Position numbers and translations under genes: made by a program. Below are positions 1 to 5,157 of a stretch of DNA of 6,621 nucleotides, in pieces. A model generated the notes under the pieces. It was not told where the DNA came from, did no database searches, and saw only the letters and a list, made by a program, of their open reading frames with translations. This DNA comes from an uncultured Lachnospiraceae bacterium (GTDB lineage Bacteria > Bacillota_A > Clostridia > Lachnospirales > Lachnospiraceae). The DNA lies in assembly GCA_902795985.1 (NCBI GenBank), contig CADBNG010000187.1, positions 1-6,621 on the forward strand, written 5' to 3'. Position 1 is the stretch's first letter. Each line of letters begins with the position of its first letter.

Positions 1-867
1 CTTGCGGTCGGCGGCATCGGCGCCGGCGGCGGTATCGGAATCATGATCCCTCCGTCCGTCGGATTCATTGTTTACGGCATGCTGACCGAGCAGTCGATCG
101 GTAAGCTGTTCATGGCCGGTATCATTCCGGGCCTGATGCTTGTCGTATTGTATTCCCTTGTTTTTGTCGGCGCAGCCATCTTCAAGCCGGCCCTTGCGCC
201 GAGAGGTGAGAAGAGCAGCTGGCATGAAAGATGGGATTCCTTAAAGGGCGTCTGGGCGGTCCTTCTTCTGATCATCCTCATGCTCGGCGGAATCTACGGC
301 GGTATCTGCACCGCGACCGAAGCCGGCGCGATCGGCGCGATCGGTTCGCTTATCATTGCCGCGGCAACCAAACAGCTGAAGCTCCGTACGCTTTACACCT
401 CTCTGGTCGACGGCGCGCGGATGACGGCGACGGTTATGATCCTGCTGATCGGCGCGAAGGTCTTCCTTCGTTTCATCACCGTTACCGGACTTGCTACCGC
501 TCTGACCGACTACATCATCAGTCTGGATGTTTCCCGCTATGTCATCCTGTTCGGTATCTGGATCCTGTACTTCATCATCGGTGCCGCGTTCGATATCATG
601 GCCGGCATCATGCTGACAGTCCCGTTCCTGTATCCGATCATTGTGGACCTGGGCTTCCATCCGATCTGGTTCGGCGTATTCGTCGTTGCCATGATGGAAC
701 TGGGCGAGATCACCCCGCCGATCGGCCTGAGCTGCTTCATCCTTTCGGATGTCTGCGGCATGCCGGTTACCAAGGTTTTCAAGGGCGTTATTCCCTTCAT
801 TCTGATGGCGTTTGTATTCGACCTTCTGATCTGCATATTCCCGCAGCTCACATTGCTGATGCAATAG
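1..867 (+). CDS. dctM: TRAP transporter large permease subunit, DctM family (5' end outside window)
   Basis: This is the main membrane subunit of a tripartite ATP-independent periplasmic (TRAP) transporter, which uses an ion gradient to import a small organic anion delivered by an extracytoplasmic binding protein. The frame is open from base 1 and ends with TAG at 865-867, giving 288 visible residues. Since DctM proteins are usually about 425-430 residues, roughly the N-terminal third is missing. The visible part begins with a glycine-rich stretch leading into an IMIPPS motif and TEQSIG, typical of the DctM core. Later come repeated hydrophobic segments, FDIMAGIML, and the conserved GEITPPIGL motif near the C-terminus. 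The internal ATG at 43 is not the start, because homology continues upstream of it. The binding protein and the small DctQ subunit are presumably upstream. The substrate cannot be read from this subunit; TRAP substrates include dicarboxylates, sialic acid, sulfonates and other acids. Two terminators follow directly, so this operon probably ends here. Confidence 0.93.
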   Translation, partial: LAVGGIGAGGGIGIMIPPSVGFIVYGMLTEQSIGKLFMAGIIPGLMLVVLYSLVFVGAAIFKPALAPRGEKSSWHERWDSLKGVWAVLLLIILMLGGIYGGICTATEAGAIGAIGSLIIAAATKQLKLRTLYTSLVDGARMTATVMILLIGAKVFLRFITVTGLATALTDYIISLDVSRYVILFGIWILYFIIGAAFDIMAGIMLTVPFLYPIIVDLGFHPIWFGVFVVAMMELGEITPPIGLSCFILSDVCGMPVTKVFKGVIPFILMAFVFDLLICIFPQLTLLMQ

Positions 868-887
868 CGCTGAAGAACCGGTGTTTC

Positions 888-926
888 AAAAGAGGACAGC
901 GTGGCATATCCCGCTGTTCTCTTTTT
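888..926 (+). terminator. Intrinsic terminator T1 after the TRAP permease gene
   Basis: An 11-base-pair stem is formed by AGAGGACAGCG (891-901) and CGCTGTTCTCT (912-922), with one G-U pair and a 10-base loop. It is followed by a T run (922-926) and preceded by an A run (888-890), so it may also work in reverse. It starts about 20 bases after the permease stop codon, as expected for the end of the transport operon. Confidence 0.88.
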
Positions 927-938
927 GTGGGGGAGAGT

Positions 939-969
939 GACAGCGGGGCGGTCCCTGCTGTCTTTTTTT
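939..969 (+). terminator. Second intrinsic terminator T2, in tandem
   Basis: A 10-base-pair stem pairs GACAGCGGGG (939-948) with CCCTGCTGTC (953-962), with one G-U pair and a CGGT tetraloop. Seven T residues follow at 963-969. It is a textbook rho-independent terminator, stronger than T1 by eye. It reuses the GACAGCG arm of T1, which suggests the pair arose by local duplication. It would insulate the downstream cluster from TRAP read-through. Confidence 0.9.
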
Positions 970-1097
970 GCGGGCGATGATGGCTCCGGAAGGGGCTCTG
1001 ATGCTGTCTTCTGCTGTGTTTCCGGGAGTTTTCGGTCCTTATTAATAAAATTTATAACAAGCAAAATAAAACATTATTATATTTTGAAATCACCTGA
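970..1097. other. Non-coding spacer with a weak third hairpin and an AT-rich stretch
   Basis: I see no gene here. The first part is GC-rich and holds a weak imperfect hairpin, CTCCGGAA (984-991) with TTCCGGGAG (1020-1028), which has one bulged G, a 28-base loop and four T residues after it. The loop contains two more TGCTGT copies (1002-1007 and 1012-1017), echoing the 3' arms of the two upstream terminators. From about 1041 the sequence becomes strongly AT-rich, typical of DNA just upstream of a promoter in this type of genome. Confidence 0.5.
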
Positions 1098-1106
1098 TGA
1101 TATACT
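1098..1106 (+). promoter_or_regulatory. Extended -10 promoter for the regulator (and perhaps the whole cluster)
   Basis: TGATATACT fits the extended -10 form TGnTATAAT with one mismatch in the hexamer (TATACT at 1101-1106). There is no convincing -35 box at 17 bases, which extended -10 promoters tolerate. The AT-rich DNA at 1041-1090 could act as an UP-like element. Transcription would start near 1112-1114, leaving a leader of about 90 bases. A second, poorer reading is TTGAAA (1084-1089) with TAATAT (1106-1111) at a 16-base spacing. Confidence 0.5.
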
Positions 1107-1126
1107 AATATACAGAATACGGTATT
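1102..1126. promoter_or_regulatory. Possible operator: three ATAC repeats and an AATAC-G-GTATT palindrome
   Basis: ATAC occurs at 1102-1105, 1110-1113 and 1117-1120. The last copy is part of a perfect 11-base palindrome, AATAC-G-GTATT (1116-1126). These overlap the -10 box and the predicted start site, a usual place for autorepression by a GntR-type protein. The sequence is AT-rich, so short repeats can arise by chance. Binding by the adjacent regulator is inference. Confidence 0.25.
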
Positions 1127-1181
1127 GTGCCCTTCTGAAAATGAACAGATAAGCGGAAAAACGAAAGTCCGGGCACCCGGC

Positions 1182-1195
1182 GGGAGAAGGCGAGG
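1182..1195 (+). promoter_or_regulatory. Ribosome binding region that argues for a start upstream of the GTG at 1234
   Basis: The purine-rich run GGGAGAAGG (1182-1190) plus GAGG (1192-1195) is the only good Shine-Dalgarno sequence before the regulator gene. GAGG lies 8 bases before an in-frame ATT at 1204. It lies about 38 bases before the first in-frame conventional start, GTG at 1234, which has no visible Shine-Dalgarno of its own. A short CCGG/CCGG hairpin (1169-1180) sits just upstream. Confidence 0.45.
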
Positions 1196-1203
1196 CGAGA
1201 ACG

Positions 1204-2625
1204 ATTCATAAGCACGAGCTGATCGAAAATGTAGTGACTGAAATGATAGCGAAAGGCATCTTGAAGCCCGGCGAAACCGTTCCGTCAATCCGGAAGATGT
1301 CCCGGCTTTACAGCATGAGTCCTACTCCCGTTATTGAAGCGTATAAGAACCTGGAGGCTCACGGATTGATTGAAAGTCATCCGAAGAGCCGCTTTACCGT
1401 CGCGGCAGGAAATGCTCCCGCGGAGGTCATAAAAAACGGCACAAAGGAGCGGAGCGCGATCCTGACCTCCCGCAGGAAGGAAACGCCGAATCCTTATGTC
1501 CGGCAGCCGAGAAATCTCCGGCTGGATTTTGCCCGGTCCCAGATGGAGTCGGGCATTGTTCCGGCGGACCGGTGCCAGAAGATGATTGTCCGGGTGCTCC
1601 GGAACGACCCGAACCTGCTGAACACAGACCCGCGGGGATACGACAGCAGTTCCCTCTGCGCCGCTGTTTCGCATCAGATGCTGCAGAACATGTGCGCGAT
1701 TGAAAAGGAAGAGATCTGCATTACGGGAGGAGGGATCGAGGAGTCGATCCGCCTGGCGCTGAAATCGTGTACCCGAAGCGGGGATACCGTGGTTCTGACG
1801 ACGCCCTGTTCCCCGGCGCATGTCTATGCCTGCCGGAGCCTGGGCCTGAATTATTCCTTTGTCCATAACGCCCCCGGCGCGCATTCCGTTGATTCCGATG
1901 CCTTTGAGCATATGCTGCGGCAGGACCGGAGCATCCGGTGCCTTCTGATCACCGGCGGACTGATGAATCCGAATGGCTGTTATATCGATAATGAATGCAA
2001 GGAAACACTCGCGAAGATCTGCGAACAGCAGGATATCGTGATAGTGGAGGACGATTCGGAAGGAGCGCTGTATTTCGGAGAACGGCGGCCCCATCTGCTC
2101 AAGGAACTGATCCCGGAGCAGACGATCTATATTTCCTCCTTCACCGCGGCGGTCATGAACGAACTGAACATCCACTGGGTCTGTCCCGGAAGATATCTTC
2201 GCATTTTCCGCATGATGAGAAACAATGAATCTCCGTCGCCGTATCCTTTTGTACAGGAAGCCCTGGCGGCCTATGCGGCATCCAGCCGGTACCGGAACGA
2301 TATCGAAATGACCCGGCATCTGCTGCAGAGCACGGTGAATGACGTGCGCCGGATCGTTTTTGAGACCTTTCCGGCCGGAACCCTGGTTTCCGATCCGAAA
2401 GGCGGATACAACCTGCGCGTGATCCTTCCGGAGCAGGTCCGGAACAACCGCCTGCGGGGCGTGGCATACAACAACGGAGTCGGGATCAGCTGTGACAACG
2501 ACTACTTTGCGGAAGGCAACGGTATTATTATCAACTGTTCCGCCATCGCGGCGGATGCGGATAAAATGGAAGGGATCCGGGTCCTCGGAGCCCTTGCCAC
2601 GGAAATGATTACCCGGAGAGACTGA
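1204..2625 (+). CDS. MocR-like GntR-family regulator with a degenerate aminotransferase-like domain
   Basis: This is a predicted cytoplasmic DNA-binding regulator: an N-terminal GntR winged helix plus a C-terminal aspartate-aminotransferase fold. The first conventional start is GTG 1234 (463 residues; numbering below uses it), but helix 1 of the GntR domain (HKHELIENVV) lies before it. I therefore place the start at ATT 1204 (473 residues), with CTG 1219 as an alternative. The GntR signature is clear at about 1-50: GILKPGETVPSIRKMS, SPTPVIEAYKNLEAHGLIES. The fold-I domain runs from about 95 to 460, with TGGGIEESIRLAL (164-176), NPNG (245-248) and EDD (272-274). Family members form a PLP Schiff base with the lysine of a GSFSK-like motif. 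Here that place reads SSFTAAV (301-307), with Ala305 for Lys. The tyrosine after EDD is Ser275, and the late arginine that binds the ligand carboxylate also appears lost. It may bind a ligand without covalent PLP. It sits 54 bases before the radical enzyme gene and probably controls it. Class confidence is high; ligand unknown. Confidence 0.88.
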   Translation: MHKHELIENVVTEMIAKGILKPGETVPSIRKMSRLYSMSPTPVIEAYKNLEAHGLIESHPKSRFTVAAGNAPAEVIKNGTKERSAILTSRRKETPNPYVRQPRNLRLDFARSQMESGIVPADRCQKMIVRVLRNDPNLLNTDPRGYDSSSLCAAVSHQMLQNMCAIEKEEICITGGGIEESIRLALKSCTRSGDTVVLTTPCSPAHVYACRSLGLNYSFVHNAPGAHSVDSDAFEHMLRQDRSIRCLLITGGLMNPNGCYIDNECKETLAKICEQQDIVIVEDDSEGALYFGERRPHLLKELIPEQTIYISSFTAAVMNELNIHWVCPGRYLRIFRMMRNNESPSPYPFVQEALAAYAASSRYRNDIEMTRHLLQSTVNDVRRIVFETFPAGTLVSDPKGGYNLRVILPEQVRNNRLRGVAYNNGVGISCDNDYFAEGNGIIINCSAIAADADKMEGIRVLGALATEMITRRD

Positions 2626-2645
2626 CCGGCAGCCCCTGCCGCCGG
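2626..2645 (+). other. Small GC-rich hairpin between the regulator and radical enzyme genes
   Basis: Directly after the TGA stop, GGCAG (2628-2632) can pair with CTGCC (2636-2640) around a CCC loop. It can be extended by CC/GG (2626-2627 with 2644-2645) across a 3-base bulge. No T run follows, so it is not an intrinsic terminator. It could be a processing or mRNA-stability element at the gene boundary, or chance in GC-rich DNA. Confidence 0.25.
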
Positions 2646-2666
2646 CGGTGTTAAAGCAAAAAAGAC

Positions 2667-2673
2667 AGGAGAG
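2667..2673 (+). promoter_or_regulatory. Shine-Dalgarno of the glycyl radical enzyme gene
   Basis: AGGAGAG lies 6 bases before the ATG at 2680, a strong and well-spaced site that fixes this start. It suits an enzyme expected to be made in large amounts. No clear separate promoter is visible in the 54-base gap. Confidence 0.8.
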
Positions 2674-2679
2674 TGAAAA

Positions 2680-5094
2680 ATGTTCGAACTGGTACCGATT
2701 TCCGACCGGGTCTCGAAGATCCGGGCAAAGTATCGATCCACTGTCCCGCATCTGTGCATTGCGAGACTGAAGATCGCGACGGAATTTTATCAGAACAACC
2801 GGAAGCTGACCGGCCCGCTGAAAAGGGCCCGTCTGTTCAAAACCATCTGCGAGCAGATCCCCATCACCATCTTTGAGGATGAGGTGATTGTCGGAACGCA
2901 GGTCACTTCCTACCGGGCGTCTTCCCTGAATCCCGAGTTCGGAGGCCTGGAATGGTTCCGCAGGGACTGGGAAAGCGGCGCGCTCCAGAACCGGAAAACC
3001 GATTATTATATCCTGGATCCCGACGACGTGGCCTACGTCCTCAGCACGGTGGATTTCTGGGAGGAGGAGAACTGCAGCGCCCGTCTCGGGGAGTATCTGC
3101 CGGAAGGGTATCTGGAGGCGGCCGGAAACGGCGTGACCACTTTTAAGACCTATAATCTGTGCGCGGCGCCGATCGGCCATTTCTGCGCGAACTATCAGAA
3201 GCTGATCCATCGGGGCTTCCGTTCGATCTATGAAGAAGCGAAGGAAAACATGGCGGCGCTGGAAGGACACATGTTCGGGGAAGAGGCGCAGAAGTATTCT
3301 TTCTACCGTTCCGTGGCGATCGTTATGGAAGGCATGATGATCCTGACGCAGCGGTACAGTGACAAATGCGCCGAAATGGCGGAGACGGAGACGAACCCGG
3401 AGCGGAAAGCCGAGCTTCTTTCCATGGCGGAATGTCTGCACCATATTTCCACCGAGCCCTGCCGGACCTATCACGATGCCGTTCAGTGTATTTTTATCTA
3501 TCATATCGGCATGTGCCTGGACGGACAGCAGCACGGCATCAGCTTCGGCCGGATCGACCAGTATCTGGGCGAGTATTATGAAAGAGATATCGCAAACGGC
3601 GCCATTACTCCGGAGCGGGCGCAGGAACTGCTGGATCTGTTCTACCTGAAGTGCGCGGAAATGAACAAAATGGGCGGAGGTACGGCCAGCGGTTATACCA
3701 GCGGCATGCTGATGACCCTCGGGGGCGTGGACGAGTACGGAAACGACGCCACGAACCCGGTCACCTATATGATGCTGCAGTCCGCGGCCCGGCTGGTCCT
3801 TCATGATCCGCCCCAGGCCTTGCGGATCCATAAAAACACTCCGCCGGAGCTCTGGGAGGCAGCCCTGGCCACCACCATGCGCGCCGGCGGCGTACCGACT
3901 TTCGAAAACGATGAAGTCATCATTCCGGCTCTTCGGAAACGAGGAATGGATTTAAAGAGCGCAAGAGGCTACTGCCTGATCGGCTGCGTGGAACCCTCCG
4001 GCACCGGAAACCACTGGTGCATGTGCGGCGGCACCGGCCTGGAAGGCTACTGGAATATGGCGAACTGCTATCTTCTTGCCATCAACAACGGAATCAACCC
4101 GATGCCCTATGCCGGGGAGAACGCCGGAAAGAGCGTCGGCATTCCCACCGGTTACCTGTATGACATGGAGAGCTTTGATGAGCTTCTGGAAGCGGTCCGC
4201 AAGCAGATGAAATATTTTGTGGACTGGCAGATTTCCCTGAACAACCTCCAGCAGGTCATTACCGCCAGAGAGCTGCCCCTTCCGCTGGTTTCCGCCACGA
4301 TGGACGGCTGCATGGAGTCCGGAAAAGACGTCATGGACGGCGGCTGCCTTAACAATTCCACCGGTTTCCCGGGAATCGCCATCGGCAACCTGGTGGATTC
4401 CCTGGCCATTACCAAATATCTGGTATTTGACAAGAAGATCTGTACCGGCCGGGAACTGTACGATGCGCTGATGGCGAACTGGGAAGGCTATGAAGAACTG
4501 CATGATATGATCATGAACCGGGTTCCGCGCTACGGCAATGCCAACCAGTACTCCGACAGCCTGCTGCGCTGGGTCAGCGAAAACTTTGCGGACTTCGTTT
4601 CCCAGGGAACCGATCCCCGGGGAGGAAAATACTATGCCGGTCTTTTCCCGGTGGCGTTCAACGTGCTTTACGGCCTGTCCACCGCGGCAACTCCGGACGG
4701 CCGGTATGCCAAACAGCCGCTTTCCGACGGTATTTCCCCGATGCAGGGCATCGACAGGAACGGCCCGACGGCCGTAATGGAATCGATCCTGCGCAACCTG
4801 GATCAGGAAAAGTACCCGGACGGCACCCTGATGAACTTAAAGCTTCATCCCACGGCGTTTGCCAACGAACTGGGAATCAAAAAGGTTACCGCCCTGATGC
4901 AGACCTATTTCCTCCGGGGCGGCATGGAGCTGCAGCTGAACGTCATCAGCACCGATACACTGAAAAAAGCCAAGGAGACACCGGAAGAGTATCAGGATCT
5001 GGTAGTCCGTGTCGCCGGCTTTTCCGCCTATTTCGTCGAACTGACGGAGGGCAGCCAGAACGATGTCATCTCCCGTACGGAGATCAATTTGTAA
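2680..5094 (+). CDS. Glycyl radical enzyme of the pyruvate formate-lyase superfamily, eliminase-type, substrate unknown
   Basis: This complete 804-residue protein matches the usual length of about 780-850 for glycyl radical eliminases such as glycerol, diol, choline and hydroxyproline enzymes. The PFL-like barrel covers about 1-650 and the glycyl radical domain about 680-804. Landmarks are GH (166-167) in the substrate-side region, SFGRIDQYL (288-296), GGVDEYGNDATN (348-359), the thiyl cysteine and adjacent Glu in GCVEPS (435-440; Cys436, Glu438), and the radical loop VRVAGFSAYF (776-785). That puts the radical on Gly780, 24 residues from the end. A single cysteine followed by Val-Glu-Pro marks the dehydratase/lyase group; formate-lyases have two adjacent cysteines there. 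The loop continues SGTGNHWCMCGG, so Cys432, Cys447 and Cys449 lie near Cys436 in sequence. This does not match the loops of CutC or HypD as I remember them. Activation needs a radical-SAM enzyme not seen here. TAA stops at 5092 and 5098 frame the end. Family certain; reaction (elimination) likely; substrate unknown. Confidence 0.96.
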   Translation: MFELVPISDRVSKIRAKYRSTVPHLCIARLKIATEFYQNNRKLTGPLKRARLFKTICEQIPITIFEDEVIVGTQVTSYRASSLNPEFGGLEWFRRDWESGALQNRKTDYYILDPDDVAYVLSTVDFWEEENCSARLGEYLPEGYLEAAGNGVTTFKTYNLCAAPIGHFCANYQKLIHRGFRSIYEEAKENMAALEGHMFGEEAQKYSFYRSVAIVMEGMMILTQRYSDKCAEMAETETNPERKAELLSMAECLHHISTEPCRTYHDAVQCIFIYHIGMCLDGQQHGISFGRIDQYLGEYYERDIANGAITPERAQELLDLFYLKCAEMNKMGGGTASGYTSGMLMTLGGVDEYGNDATNPVTYMMLQSAARLVLHDPPQALRIHKNTPPELWEAALATTMRAGGVPTFENDEVIIPALRKRGMDLKSARGYCLIGCVEPSGTGNHWCMCGGTGLEGYWNMANCYLLAINNGINPMPYAGENAGKSVGIPTGYLYDMESFDELLEAVRKQMKYFVDWQISLNNLQQVITARELPLPLVSATMDGCMESGKDVMDGGCLNNSTGFPGIAIGNLVDSLAITKYLVFDKKICTGRELYDALMANWEGYEELHDMIMNRVPRYGNANQYSDSLLRWVSENFADFVSQGTDPRGGKYYAGLFPVAFNVLYGLSTAATPDGRYAKQPLSDGISPMQGIDRNGPTAVMESILRNLDQEKYPDGTLMNLKLHPTAFANELGIKKVTALMQTYFLRGGMELQLNVISTDTLKKAKETPEEYQDLVVRVAGFSAYFVELTEGSQNDVISRTEINL

Positions 5095-5120
5095 CAATAA
5101 CCGGGATCAGAGCAAGAAGA

Positions 5121-5157
5121 GAGGAGGGAGTGCAGCTTCAGACTGCACCGTAAGAAA
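5121..5157 (+). promoter_or_regulatory. Ribosome binding site split from its ATG by a perfect hairpin
   Basis: The strong Shine-Dalgarno GAGGAGGG (5121-5128) is 29 bases from the ATG at 5158, too far for normal initiation. Between them lies a perfect hairpin: GTGCAG (5130-5135), a 7-base loop, CTGCAC (5143-5148). Folding it removes 19 bases and leaves an effective gap of 10 bases, close to ideal. No closer Shine-Dalgarno exists before this ATG. The ATG itself is supported by the typical family N-terminus that follows. Confidence 0.6.

Noticed and set aside
231..980. A + strand open frame of 249 codons overlapping the TRAP gene in another phase
   Set aside because: It is Arg/His/Asp-rich shadow sequence within a well-supported membrane protein gene and extends into the terminators.
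901..1152. A + strand open frame of 83 codons in front of the regulator
   Set aside because: It runs through two terminators and the promoter, has no good ribosome binding site, and its product looks random.
1107..1203. A riboswitch in the leader of the regulator
   Set aside because: The leader is only about 90 bases with one small GC hairpin, and I recognise no known aptamer core.
1285..3831. An 848-codon open frame on the minus strand opposite the regulator and radical enzyme
   Set aside because: It overlaps two clearly homologous + strand genes, crosses their intergenic gap and shows no recognisable domain. Long antisense frames are a by-product of GC-rich codon use.
2680..5094. Calling the radical enzyme pyruvate formate-lyase or choline TMA-lyase
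   Set aside because: It has one active-site cysteine followed by Val-Glu-Pro, not the adjacent cysteine pair of formate-lyase. The loop after it does not resemble CutC as I know it, and no microcompartment genes are visible.
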